A stretch of 64,000 nucleotides of DNA, from NCBI GenBank assembly GCA_963750295.1, contig CAVVPY010000006.1, positions 62,001 to 126,000 of the forward strand, in the 5' to 3' direction. Position 1 is the stretch's first letter. The number at the start of each line of letters is the position of its first letter. This stretch comes from CAVVPY01 sp963750295. GTDB lineage: Bacteria > Actinomycetota > Actinomycetes > Mycobacteriales > Jatrophihabitantaceae. Positions 44,571-53,971 of the stretch are shown here, piece by piece. The notes beneath the pieces were generated by a model. That model made no database searches, was not told the DNA's origin, and saw only the letters and a list, made by a program, of their open reading frames with translations. The position numbers and the translations under genes are program-made.

Positions 44571-45548
44571 GTGGGTTCAGTGGACGCGGTCGTCACTGGC
44601 GCGGGAGGATTCATCGGCGGGCACCTGGTGTCCAACTTCCTGGCCAGCGGCATGAGCGTCCGCGCGGTGGACGTCAAGCCCTTCGAGGAGTGGTACCAGC
44701 ACTTCGGCGAGGCCGACAACCTGCAACTGGACGTATCGCTGCTCGAAAGCGCGCGCGAGTCGGTTGCCGGCGCGCGGACCGTCTACAACCTTGCCGCCGA
44801 CATGGGGGGCATGGGGTTCATCGAGAACAACCGCGCCGCGTGCATGATGTCGGTCCTGACCAGCACGCATGTCCTGCAGGCGGCTCGCGAAGGCGACGTC
44901 GAGCGGTACTTCTACTCCTCGTCGGCGTGCGTCTACGCCGCTGAGCACCAGACCTCGCCCGACGTCGTCCCCCTGCGTGAAGCCGACGCCTACCCGGCGA
45001 TGCCCGAAGACGGGTACGGCTGGGAGAAGTTGTTCAGCGAGCGCATGTGCCGCCACTTCCTCGAGGACTACGGTTTCCCGACGCGCGTCGCCCGTTACCA
45101 CAACATCTACGGCGAGAACGGCACCTGGGACGGCGGCCGCGAGAAGGCACCGGCTGCCATCTGCCGTAAGGTCGCAGCCGCCTCGATCACCGGCGATCAC
45201 AGCATCAAGATCTGGGGCGACGGCGAGCAGACTCGCAGCTTCACCTACATCGACGATTGTGTGCGCGGGACCCGGCTGATCTCGGACGGCGACGACCCGA
45301 ATCCGGTCAACCTCGGCAGCGACGAACTCGTGACGATCAACGAACTTGTCGACATCGTCGAGCGGATCGCGGGCGTGCACCTCGAGCGCAGCTACCAACT
45401 CGACGCCCCGCAGGGTGTCCGCGGCCGCAGCAGCGACAACACAGAGATGCAGCTCCGCTACGGGTGGGCACCGAGCACCTCGCTGGCCGACGGGCTCGAA
45501 CGCACGTACAGCTGGGTGTACGACGAGGTCAAGAAGGTCCTGGCCTGA
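44571..45548 (+). CDS. GDP-mannose 3,5-epimerase-like NAD-dependent epimerase
   Basis: 325-residue short-chain dehydrogenase/reductase. The Rossmann motif is TGAGGFIGGHLV. The text NLAADMGGMGFIENN, SSSACVY, REKAPAAICRK and FTYIDDCV is that of GDP-mannose 3,5-epimerase. The catalytic residues known for plant GME (Cys145, Tyr174, Lys178, Lys217) fall at Cys120, Tyr149, Lys153 and Lys192 here, all at a constant offset of 25. It would make GDP-L-galactose and GDP-L-gulose from GDP-mannose. GTG 44571 follows GGAGGTAG. It lies between the BY-kinase and the DUF4012 gene. Confidence 0.85.
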   Translation: MGSVDAVVTGAGGFIGGHLVSNFLASGMSVRAVDVKPFEEWYQHFGEADNLQLDVSLLESARESVAGARTVYNLAADMGGMGFIENNRAACMMSVLTSTHVLQAAREGDVERYFYSSSACVYAAEHQTSPDVVPLREADAYPAMPEDGYGWEKLFSERMCRHFLEDYGFPTRVARYHNIYGENGTWDGGREKAPAAICRKVAAASITGDHSIKIWGDGEQTRSFTYIDDCVRGTRLISDGDDPNPVNLGSDELVTINELVDIVERIAGVHLERSYQLDAPQGVRGRSSDNTEMQLRYGWAPSTSLADGLERTYSWVYDEVKKVLA

Positions 45549-45600
45549 GCCGGTAGGGGTTGGTCGCCAGCCCCCGATTGGCCCTCTAGGCTCGACACTC

Positions 45601-47445
45601 GTGGAGCAGCGTGAGAGCCGTCCGCGGCCGTCGGCCCGGTCGACACTCCGCACCCGCTGGGACACTCGCCTGCGTTACCTGCGCTCCTCGGGCGCGCTGA
45701 CGAAGTGGCTGCTGTGGAGCGTGGGCGCGCTCGCGGTCATGTGGATTTCCTGGATCGTCGTGACCGGCCTGGTCGTCCGTTCGGACGCTGCCGAGATCCG
45801 CGATCGGCTCCACCGAATCGAGGCTCAGGTGGCCCAGGGCGACCTGGCCGGCGCACGGCAGACGGCTGCCGCGATTCCCGAGCTCGCACGCAGCGCGCAC
45901 ACCCTTACGAGCGGTCCGGCCTGGTGGGCCGCCGCCAACATCCCCTACCTGGGTCGGCCCTTCGAGATCGCTCGGGGCGCGACGAAGGCAGCCGATCGGA
46001 TCGGTACGGACGGGATCCCGGCGCTGCTGCAGATTGCCGACGAGCTCGACCCGCACAAGCTGCGCACCTCGCCCCGAACGATCGACCTTGCCCCGCTTGT
46101 CGATGCGGCGCCCGGGCTGGCTGGCGCGTCGGCGACGCTCGATGCCGCGCTGGGCGACCTGAACGCCACGCCACGTTCGAGTTGGGTCCCGGGCATCGAC
46201 GCGCTGCGCACCTCGTTGGAGACGTCGCTGCGCTCGGTGAGCGGGTACGTCGACGCGGCCGCAAGTGCGACGCGGATCCTTCCCGGCATGTTGGGTGCGG
46301 ACCGCCCCCAGCGTTACTTCATCGGCCTGCAGAACGAGGCCGAGATGCGCGGAACAGGCGGCCTTCCGGGTGCCTTCGCGATTGCGGTCGCCACCAAGGG
46401 CACGATCCGGTTCACGCACTTCGAAAGCGACTCGGCGCTGCTGCCGAAGGCGACCGGGAAGCTGGTTCGGACCAATCTGAACTTCGGCGCGCAATATGCT
46501 GCGCTCTACGGCGACGCCTCGGGCCCGACGTCGCTGTTCATCAACTCGAACCTGAGCCCACACTTCCCGTACGCGGCACGGATCTGGGCTGCCATGTGGG
46601 AGAAGGTGTCCGGCGAGCACGTGGACGGGGCGCTCGCCGTGGATCCGGAGGTGCTGGCCAACCTGCTGCGCGTCACCGGTCCGGTCACGACTCCCGAGAA
46701 CATTACGCTCGGCGCGTCGAACGTCGTCCAGGTCACCGAATCGACCCAGTACACGATGTTCGCCGACAACAACGTGCGTAAAGACTTCCTGGTCCATGTC
46801 CTGAAGGCGACGTCGACGCGGGTGCTCGACGGCAGCGCGCCTGCGGTTGGCCTGGCGCGGGCCGTGACGCGGTCGGCGAAACAGCACCGGTTCCTCGTCT
46901 GGACCTCGGACGCGCGAGCCCAGGCCGTCATCGACGAGACCGACTACTCCGGTTCGATCCCGGCCACCGATCGGCCCTTCGTCGGCATGGTGTTGAACAA
47001 CATCGCCGCCGGCAAACTCGACTACTACCTGCACCGCTCGGTGTCCTACCAGCGCATCGGGTGCGGGTCCGAGCGGGACATGGTGGTCACGCTGACCCTG
47101 ACCAACAGCGCGCCCGCCAGTGGGCTGCCCAGATACGTGGCCGGTCGCGTCGACGATTTTGCCGGGGAGTCCGCGCCGGGGGATAATCGAGTACTTCTCG
47201 ACTACTACGCCACTGCCGAAGCACAGTTGGTGAGCGTTACGATCGACGGGCAGGCCGCAACGTCGGCGGTTCAAAGGGAGCGGGGGCATCCGGTGTACCG
47301 CATTGATATGGAGCTACCCCGTGCCCGCACCCGCACGGTGGTGCTCCATCTGGCCGAGCCGGCCGGTACCGGGACCGTCGATGTCTGGCACCAACCCGGA
47401 GTCCTCCCGTTGGATGTGTCGGGAATCGAACAACCGTGCCCCTGA
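45601..47445 (+). CDS. DUF4012 domain membrane protein
   Basis: 614 residues from GTG 45601. There is a basic N terminus, one transmembrane helix at about residues 38-58 (WLLWSVGALAVMWISWIVVTGLVV) and then a long extracytoplasmic part. DUF4012 is recognised by RYFIGLQNEAEMRGTGGLPGAFAI and by DGALAVDPEVLANLLRVTGPV. The segment MFADNNVRKDFLVHVLKAT is also typical. DUF4012 proteins sit in actinobacterial surface-polysaccharide loci; the function is unestablished. The gene starts 52 bases after the epimerase. Two spaced Cys (IGCGSE and EQPCP) may pair. Confidence 0.87.
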   Translation: MEQRESRPRPSARSTLRTRWDTRLRYLRSSGALTKWLLWSVGALAVMWISWIVVTGLVVRSDAAEIRDRLHRIEAQVAQGDLAGARQTAAAIPELARSAHTLTSGPAWWAAANIPYLGRPFEIARGATKAADRIGTDGIPALLQIADELDPHKLRTSPRTIDLAPLVDAAPGLAGASATLDAALGDLNATPRSSWVPGIDALRTSLETSLRSVSGYVDAAASATRILPGMLGADRPQRYFIGLQNEAEMRGTGGLPGAFAIAVATKGTIRFTHFESDSALLPKATGKLVRTNLNFGAQYAALYGDASGPTSLFINSNLSPHFPYAARIWAAMWEKVSGEHVDGALAVDPEVLANLLRVTGPVTTPENITLGASNVVQVTESTQYTMFADNNVRKDFLVHVLKATSTRVLDGSAPAVGLARAVTRSAKQHRFLVWTSDARAQAVIDETDYSGSIPATDRPFVGMVLNNIAAGKLDYYLHRSVSYQRIGCGSERDMVVTLTLTNSAPASGLPRYVAGRVDDFAGESAPGDNRVLLDYYATAEAQLVSVTIDGQAATSAVQRERGHPVYRIDMELPRARTRTVVLHLAEPAGTGTVDVWHQPGVLPLDVSGIEQPCP

Positions 47446-47607
47446 TCGTGGCCGGGATCATCATCAGGGCACAGCAGTCACACCCGCCACATCTGCACGG
47501 ACCCGCCGTTTGTCGACCAATTAAGCAAATAGTGCATCAAAGGCAGAAATGCAATAGGATCGTGTTTCGTACGCATATCGACGGATCCATTTGGTGGGGA
47601 GGAAGCC

Positions 47608-49272
47608 GTGACTGAAGGACCGGATGTCCCGGGCGAATGGGACCCTTCGGGTCACGCTGAGCCGCCGGCGGCCCTGCTGCGTCGAGCGATCTCACACGTC
47701 GAGCAGCTCCTGCAGCGGCTCGAGCGTCCGGGCGCGGCCAATGACGACACGACAGGTTCGGGGATTGGGGCGCCGAGGATGACACGAGACCAGCCCCCGA
47801 GTGCGAGCGGCACGGCCGCTACGTCGTTCGGGCCAACTGAGTCCTTCACCGCGCAGGGCGATGACGGGACGGCCCTCGAGCCGCTCGGTCTGCCCAACCC
47901 TGTCCGCCGCATCAGCTCTGCCGCGCAGGCAGAGGCGCTGCGCGTGTCACTGAACGCGCACGAGAAGGCCAACCGGCTGCTCGCCGAGGCGAGCGCGATC
48001 CGGGCGCAGTCGGCCTCCGAAGGCGAACAGATCCTCATCGAGGCCCGCGAGCTCGCCGACCGGTTGCAGAACGAGGCCACCGAAGAAGCAGCGCTGTATG
48101 TCAACCGGGCCCGCGAGGAGTCCGAGCAGCTCGTCAGCCAGGCCGCATCCGAGGTGCAGCGCATTCGCGAGGCCACCTACGCCGATGCCGAGCGGGCCAG
48201 AGACGAGGCGCTGACCGAGGCGCAGCAGGTGCTGGAGTCCGCCCGCGGCGAAGCCGAGCAGCTGCGCGCGCAGGCCAGCGCGGAGGCAGCCGCCGTCCGC
48301 GAGCGGGCCGCGCTGGACGCCGAGCACGTTCGTGCCGAAGCCGCCGCGGAAACCCAGGTGCAGCGCGACACGGCCCGGACCGAGTCCGAGCGACTGCAGA
48401 ATTCGGCCGCATCGGACGCCGCGCAGTTGCGCGACAGCGCCAAAGCGGAGTTCGACCGGCTGCACGCCGACGCTCGCCAGCTCACCGAATCCGCGCAGCT
48501 GGAGGCGGAGCGGCTGCTGTTGCGTTCGTCGGAAGAGGCGCAACGGCTGCTCGACGATGCCGACCGCGAGGCGGCCCGGGTTCGATCCGATGCCGAATCC
48601 CAGGCGCGAGTCGATCGCGAGGCTGCCGACGCCGCCATCCGCGAAGTTCTGGACAAGGCCACCGTCGACTCCGAGCAGATCCGGGCGCAGGCACGTGAGC
48701 AGGGTCGGGCCGAAGCAGTCGAACTGATCCAGGCCCAGGTTGCCGCCGGGGTTGCCGAAGCGCGGGTCGAGCTTGATCGCGACCGAGTTCGTGTCTTCCG
48801 CACGCTGGTCAGCGCGAGTGAGTCCGTCGTCGATGTCCGTTCGTCGGTGCACGATCTGGTCGAGACCCTCGGCCGATCGATGGGGTCGATCAATGGCGCC
48901 ACCGGTTCGCTCGATGCGTTGCTCACCCACGTGCGCGATGTGGCTCGGGAGGGCGGTGTCGACGTCGAGCTACCGGGTGACCTGATGATCGATGCCGACG
49001 CGAGCACCGACGCCGGTGCCGATGCCAGTGACGAGAGTGCATCGGAGGCCGCGCCCGAGATGGGTACGACCGCGGTAGCCGACGAATCGAGCGACACCCA
49101 GGCGGTCACGGACGAGTCGATCGAGGGCGAAGGCGCCGAGGTCACGGACATGTTCGGCGAGCAGCACGCTCAGCACGAAGAGGCTGCCGAGTCGGAGGAT
49201 CCGCACGAGGAGGCTCGCCGGCCACTGGGTCTGTTGTTCGGGGCGTCGCACAAGCGCGCGTCCAAGAACTGA
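47608..49272 (+). CDS. Long coiled-coil protein, DivIVA/Scy-like organisation
   Basis: 554 residues. Residues 1-95 are low-complexity. Residues about 100-420 form an almost unbroken heptad/hendecad coiled coil rich in Ala, Glu, Arg and Gln (repeats such as EAERLLLRSSEEAQRLLDDA). The last 100 residues are acidic (ASTDAGADASDESASE), ending in a basic GASHKRASKN. There is no membrane segment. It resembles actinobacterial polar scaffolds (DivIVA, Scy, FilP) in composition, without the DivIVA N-terminal motif. An A/T-rich stretch upstream (about 47515-47585) probably contains its promoter. A role in positioning the polysaccharide machinery is inference. Confidence 0.78.
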   Translation: MTEGPDVPGEWDPSGHAEPPAALLRRAISHVEQLLQRLERPGAANDDTTGSGIGAPRMTRDQPPSASGTAATSFGPTESFTAQGDDGTALEPLGLPNPVRRISSAAQAEALRVSLNAHEKANRLLAEASAIRAQSASEGEQILIEARELADRLQNEATEEAALYVNRAREESEQLVSQAASEVQRIREATYADAERARDEALTEAQQVLESARGEAEQLRAQASAEAAAVRERAALDAEHVRAEAAAETQVQRDTARTESERLQNSAASDAAQLRDSAKAEFDRLHADARQLTESAQLEAERLLLRSSEEAQRLLDDADREAARVRSDAESQARVDREAADAAIREVLDKATVDSEQIRAQAREQGRAEAVELIQAQVAAGVAEARVELDRDRVRVFRTLVSASESVVDVRSSVHDLVETLGRSMGSINGATGSLDALLTHVRDVAREGGVDVELPGDLMIDADASTDAGADASDESASEAAPEMGTTAVADESSDTQAVTDESIEGEGAEVTDMFGEQHAQHEEAAESEDPHEEARRPLGLLFGASHKRASKN

Positions 49273-49296
49273 TCTACCGGGTCGACGACGAACGCG

Positions 49297-50055
49297 ATGC
49301 ACCCGGCGGACAACCGGCGAATCGACTACCGGAACTCCCACCTCGGCTCGGCGAAGGCGCGTGAGTACGACCGGGACTTCTGGTCCGACTCAAGTGCGAA
49401 GGGTCTCGACTGGGCGCTCGAGCGACGCCTGCTGGAACAAGTGTTCACGCACAGCCTCGTAGCGCCTCCACGTCGCGCACTCGACTTCGCCTGCGGTACC
49501 GGTCGCGTCCTGGCCGAACTCGAACTACGAGTCGCCGAGACGGTGGGGATCGACGTGTCCGAGGCGATGCTGGACATCGCCCGGGTCCGCTGCCGCAGCT
49601 CGCAACTCATCCGCGCCGACGTGACCTCCGCCGACGCGGTGCTGGACCTCGGCGGCCCGATCGATCTGGCCACCTCGTTCCGCTTCTTCCTCAATGCCGA
49701 ACCGGAGCTGCGCACCGCCGCGCTGCACTGGATCCGCTCGGTGCTCGAGCCGGACGGGCGGCTCGTCGTCAACTTCCACCTCAACCCGGCCAGCCTGCGC
49801 GGGCGCTATCTGCGCGCACGCTGGCGCGGGGAGAGCCGCGAGGCGATGCTCAGCCCGACCGAGGCCGACCGGCTGCTGCGAGCGAACGGGTTCGAGGTAG
49901 TGGAGTGTCTCGGCTATGAGTTCTTGCCGTACCGGCGCGACGGGGCGCGGCTGCTTGCGCCGCGGCTGCGTGCGCGCGTTGAGTCAGCCCTAGTGGGCCG
50001 GCCGTCCTTGCTGCAGTGGGCCGGCTGCTTCCTCGTCGTCGCGCGCCCTGCGTGA
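49297..50055 (+). CDS. Class I SAM-dependent methyltransferase
   Basis: 252 residues. SAM motif I is ALDFACGTGRVLAELE, the acidic motif II is VGIDVSEAMLDIAR, and later come RADVTSADAVLDL and LEPDGRLVVNFH. ATG 49297 lies 24 bases after the coiled-coil gene, with no clear ribosome site. It is of the Methyltransf_11/25 type. The substrate could be a sugar or lipid of the same pathway. Confidence 0.85.
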   Translation: MHPADNRRIDYRNSHLGSAKAREYDRDFWSDSSAKGLDWALERRLLEQVFTHSLVAPPRRALDFACGTGRVLAELELRVAETVGIDVSEAMLDIARVRCRSSQLIRADVTSADAVLDLGGPIDLATSFRFFLNAEPELRTAALHWIRSVLEPDGRLVVNFHLNPASLRGRYLRARWRGESREAMLSPTEADRLLRANGFEVVECLGYEFLPYRRDGARLLAPRLRARVESALVGRPSLLQWAGCFLVVARPA

Positions 50056-50095
50056 TCACCGCATCCCGAGCGATCACGTCGACCGGGCGGCCCCG

Positions 50096-50881
50096 CTATC
50101 CGCGCGTGCAGCTCGGCAGCTTCTCCGCGCGCGCCGTCGCCGCGTCCAACGGGTACGCGACGATCGAACGCACCCGGGACTGAGCGGGTAGCGGATGGAA
50201 GAACTGGAGTCGAATCGTGCGCTGCTTGTTCGGCGGCAGGCAGTAGTACCCGCCGGACACGACGGCGATGAACTTGCCGTCCGGTCCGGCGAGGAAAGCT
50301 TGGGCACTGATGTAGGGGCCGACCTTGCCACTCACCGTGACCGGCACCTGCACCGTCGCGCTCTTCGCGGACACGCGCAGGGAGGCTGCCTTCGTCGCAA
50401 CGCTGGGAGTGGGCACCGCGGCCTTGCTGAGCTGCACATCGGTGTACTCGACCTCGACGTTGTGAATCCGTCCGGCGCTGGTACCGACATTGGAATACAG
50501 GCCGTACACCTGTCCGGGCGCGAGGCCGACGATCGTGCAACAGCGGGCACCGGTCGGGGCACTCACGGCGACGACGGTGTTGTCGTAGGAGTCCTTCGCG
50601 GTGATGATCGCGCGGGCGCGTTGGATCGACACCGTCCCGACGTTCTTGACAACCACCGACAACAGCCCGTCGGTGGTCGCGCCCCACTCACGAACGTGCA
50701 GCTTGGCCGTGTTCTGCGCCGTTGGCGAGGCGGAGGTCGAACTCGACTGGGGACCCGATGAGGACGGGACGCCCGAATCACCACCGGTTGAGCCGCCGGT
50801 GCAGGCTGCAAGCAGCGCAGCGATGAGCATGATGGAGACGGCGGGCGCCGACACGCGCGATCGCCGTGCAGATGTTGGCAA
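50096..50881 (-). CDS. Putative lipoprotein of unknown function
   Basis: 261 residues. The signal peptide ends in lipobox LLAAC (Cys27), followed by a Ser/Gly/Thr-rich linker to about residue 60. The mature part is beta-rich (LLSVVVKNVGTVSIQRARAIITAKDS), with a FxLyD/CARDB-like early strand arrangement and paired Cys (ARCCTIVG, GGYYCLPP, PSCTRG). No enzyme motif is seen. It is on the minus strand between two plus-strand polysaccharide genes. An extracytoplasmic adhesion or assembly role is possible but not shown. Confidence 0.75.
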   Translation of the reverse strand: MPTSARRSRVSAPAVSIMLIAALLAACTGGSTGGDSGVPSSSGPQSSSTSASPTAQNTAKLHVREWGATTDGLLSVVVKNVGTVSIQRARAIITAKDSYDNTVVAVSAPTGARCCTIVGLAPGQVYGLYSNVGTSAGRIHNVEVEYTDVQLSKAAVPTPSVATKAASLRVSAKSATVQVPVTVSGKVGPYISAQAFLAGPDGKFIAVVSGGYYCLPPNKQRTIRLQFFHPLPAQSRVRSIVAYPLDAATARAEKLPSCTRG

Positions 50882-50980
50882 TGAGTCCCCATCATTCTCG
50901 AGTGCAGACGTGCCAGCGTGCCGATTTGCGCCTATTTTAGCTAACGACCAAGGTGGCCCGACCGAAACGCTACTGGCGGT

Positions 50981-53971
50981 GTGAGGACAATGGGACGGCG
51001 GCTACCGAATCAGCATGTGCGGGGAGGGAAATCGGTGCAGACGGGCGCGAGTACGACCAAGCGCTCGCCAAGCGTCCGTCGGCCGGTGGTCCTCGACTGG
51101 GAATACGCCAAGGTAGGCGACCGGCTGGCGAGCTTCACGGCGATGCTCCCGGCAGTCGTGCTCGGCCCGGTCGTACTTGTGGTCGCCCCGGTCGTGGGGG
51201 CCGGGCTGCGGTGGCGCTATCAGGACGCCGTCCTGCTGTTGCGAGCAGGGCGTGGGTATACCGCCGGCGACGTGGACGGCAGCGCATGCCTGTGGTGGGA
51301 CGGACTGCACGCGCCGTTGCGGCCCGGCTCGGTCGGTCTGCTCATCGTCGACGCGCGGCACGGTGATCCTGAGGTGTTGCGCCCGGCACTCGCGCCGGGC
51401 GGCACGATGGCTGTGCTGGGCAGCGAGGGCGAGTTGGTCGTCTACCCCGACCTCGATCGTCCCGAGAACATCTGGAAGAGCGGCTGGCCGATCCCGACGA
51501 TGCGCAACGCGCGCGCGCAGGTTCGTCGCGCCGCGGGCCTGCGCACCGGGCTCGGACGCACGCCGATCCGATTGTCGGTGCTGGGGACGGCGGCGCCGAC
51601 CCTCGTCGACCGCGTGCTGGCCGATCTCGAGACGCAGACCGGCGTGCCGTGCGAGCTGATCGGCGTGCACACCGCCGGTGACACGATCCTTCGCGTCCGC
51701 ACTGCTGGCGGAGACCTCGCCGTCCGTGCCTCACTGACCACGCCCGGACGCGAGTTCGGCAGCGGACGTGAGGCCGCCGCCGAAATCCCGGCGATCCGCT
51801 CACTCGTGCAACGGGTGGTGGCCGAGGGTGTGACCTGTGGCGTGCCCTGGGTGGCGACCGATTGGCTGCCGCGCCGGCGCCGCTCGCTCATCGAGTTCAA
51901 GGGTGCGACCGTCCGGCAGTGGCGCCACGCGGAGCGGCTCGTCGCCGGACTCGAAACCGTCCGCACCGACGAGGTCGACCGCACCTGGGCACGCCGTTGG
52001 TGCGACAGCGTCGCGCCGATCGTCGCCGACGACCTGCTCGAGCAACTGATCTCGATCGTCGCCAACGTGCCGGTCGGGACGCCGACCGGGTGGGCGCACG
52101 GTGACCTCTGGCCCGGCAACGTCCTGGTCGACCGGCACGAGGCGGCCATCATCGACTGGGAGAACTCCGCCCGCAACGCGCCGCTGGGCATCGACTGGCT
52201 GCTGATCGCCGCGCTGCGTGCGCGCCTGGACGACGGTGTGAGCGTGGCCAGCATGTGCGGGCGGATGATCGACGACACCGCACTGGTCGAGCACCCGGTC
52301 GGTGGCCGCCCGTGGGCGGAATGGGAGCGGCCGCAGCGAGCCGCGCTGGCCACCGCGGCGTATGTCCTGCACCTGCGTAACCGGGCACTGTTCGACCTCG
52401 GGTTCGACGCCCTCGATCGCGACGTGGCCGACATGATCGCCGCCGCGACCGGACCACCGGCGCCGGTGGCCGACCTACCCGTTGACGTGATCAGCGACGT
52501 CGAGTCGTTGGTGGTGAGCAGGACGTCGCCGTCCTCGTCGCTGTCCGCGGTCGGGCAGACGGCTCGCGGCGCGCTGTGGCTCGGCGCGAGTGCACTGATC
52601 GTCAAGGGCTTGCAGACGGTCGTGCTGCTGGTGCTGGCGGCGCTGCTGGCGCCGTCCGCACTCGGTGTGATCGCCATCGGCACGCTGGTGATGAACGTGT
52701 CGACGGTGGTCAGCGATCTCGGCACGAGCAGTGCCCTGGTGTTCTGGCGCGGCAACGTCGAGCGGGCGGCGCGCACCGCGGTCACCGTGGCGTTGGTGTT
52801 GAGCCTGTCGCTGACGGCCTTGGCCTGGGTGCTGGCCGGCCCGATCGTGCATGCGCTGCGGGCCGGCGACTCAGGAATCAACGTCATCCGCGGGCTGACG
52901 GCCGTCCTGCCCTGTTACGCCGTGGCGACCGTGCAACTGGAACTGATGCGGCGCAAGTTGCAGTTCGCGCGCCGCATCGTGCCTGACGTGGTGGGGGTCG
53001 TCGTCGGGACGATCGTGGCGATCACGCTGGCCATCGCCGACCATGGCGTGGCTGCGCTGGTGGTCGGGCAGATCGTCCAAGGCGTGCTCGTCCTCGTCCT
53101 CTCGTGGGTCGTGTCACGCCCGGTGGTGCCCGGGTGGCATCGCGGCGACTTCCGCGGGCTGATCGGGTACGGCGGGCACCTGTCCGGCAGCAACCTCGCC
53201 CAACTGGCGCTGCTCAACATCGACTATCTGATCGTGTCGCGAGTCCTCGGCCCATCGGCGCTGGGGCAGTACTCCCTCGCCTTCCGCCTCGCCTACTTGC
53301 CGTACCTGAACATTGCCTACGTGATCGCGGGAGCCGCCTTCCCGTATCTGTGCCGGCTTCGCGGCGAGAAGCTCGGTCTGTCGGCGGAACGGATCGCGAG
53401 CGTGACGATCACGGCGGTCCTGCCGTTGTGCGTCGGCATCGCGCTCGTCGCTGACCAACTCGAACTGCTCGGCGAGAAGTGGGAACCAGCGGTCGGGGTG
53501 GTGCGGTGGCTGATGGCCTACGCGGCCATCCTCAGCGCTGGGCAGATGGTGCAGGTTGCGCTCAATTCGGCCGGTCGGCCCCGGTCGACGTTCGGCCTGC
53601 GGCTGCTCCATGTCGCCGCGCTGACGATGTGCCTGCTCGTCCTCGCCCGACACGGCATCGTGCCCGTCGCGATCGGGCAGGTCGTCGCCGTCAGCGTGGT
53701 CGCGGTGTTCACCGTGGCGCTGGCGCGGCGTCACCTCGCCGGTTTCAGCGTCGTCCGGCTGCTCGCCTCGCTCGCACCGGCGACCCTCGGCGTGGCCACT
53801 ATGGCCCTCGTCGTGCTGAGCATGAAGAACTGGCTCCCCGGGCCTGACGTGTCCGGCCCGCGCTTGTTGGTGCTCGGCCTGGCCGGAGCCGTCGCGTACG
53901 CCGTCCCGGTGTGGCTCGTCGATCGGGAACGCCTCGTCCAGACCGCGCACTTGCTCAGGAGCGGGCGATGA
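50981..53971 (+). CDS. Fusion: phosphotransferase (APH-like) domain plus polysaccharide flippase (Wzx-like)
   Basis: 996 residues in one intact frame. Residues 1-180: a hydrophobic segment at about 48-72, then a small alpha/beta region (GSVGLLIVDARHGDPEVL) resembling a degenerate SAM-methyltransferase half. Residues 200-500: an aminoglycoside-phosphotransferase-like kinase with the catalytic loop HGDLWPGNVLVD (His373, Asp375, Asn380) and the metal Asp in IIDWENS. Residues about 525-990: a MOP-superfamily flippase with about 12-14 helices (ARGALWLGASALIVKGLQTVVLLVLAALL at its start, then SDLGTSSALVFWRGN). The GTG start overlaps nothing; ATG 50990 is an alternative. The stop overlaps the deacetylase ATG. 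A choline/ethanolamine-kinase-like or sugar-kinase activity tied to export is an inference. Confidence 0.85.
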   Translation: MRTMGRRLPNQHVRGGKSVQTGASTTKRSPSVRRPVVLDWEYAKVGDRLASFTAMLPAVVLGPVVLVVAPVVGAGLRWRYQDAVLLLRAGRGYTAGDVDGSACLWWDGLHAPLRPGSVGLLIVDARHGDPEVLRPALAPGGTMAVLGSEGELVVYPDLDRPENIWKSGWPIPTMRNARAQVRRAAGLRTGLGRTPIRLSVLGTAAPTLVDRVLADLETQTGVPCELIGVHTAGDTILRVRTAGGDLAVRASLTTPGREFGSGREAAAEIPAIRSLVQRVVAEGVTCGVPWVATDWLPRRRRSLIEFKGATVRQWRHAERLVAGLETVRTDEVDRTWARRWCDSVAPIVADDLLEQLISIVANVPVGTPTGWAHGDLWPGNVLVDRHEAAIIDWENSARNAPLGIDWLLIAALRARLDDGVSVASMCGRMIDDTALVEHPVGGRPWAEWERPQRAALATAAYVLHLRNRALFDLGFDALDRDVADMIAAATGPPAPVADLPVDVISDVESLVVSRTSPSSSLSAVGQTARGALWLGASALIVKGLQTVVLLVLAALLAPSALGVIAIGTLVMNVSTVVSDLGTSSALVFWRGNVERAARTAVTVALVLSLSLTALAWVLAGPIVHALRAGDSGINVIRGLTAVLPCYAVATVQLELMRRKLQFARRIVPDVVGVVVGTIVAITLAIADHGVAALVVGQIVQGVLVLVLSWVVSRPVVPGWHRGDFRGLIGYGGHLSGSNLAQLALLNIDYLIVSRVLGPSALGQYSLAFRLAYLPYLNIAYVIAGAAFPYLCRLRGEKLGLSAERIASVTITAVLPLCVGIALVADQLELLGEKWEPAVGVVRWLMAYAAILSAGQMVQVALNSAGRPRSTFGLRLLHVAALTMCLLVLARHGIVPVAIGQVVAVSVVAVFTVALARRHLAGFSVVRLLASLAPATLGVATMALVVLSMKNWLPGPDVSGPRLLVLGLAGAVAYAVPVWLVDRERLVQTAHLLRSGR

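Noticed and set aside
50981..53971. APH-like domain as an antibiotic resistance enzyme
   Set aside because: It is fused to a flippase inside a glycan locus. Only the general kinase motifs are present, and nothing points to aminoglycoside substrates.
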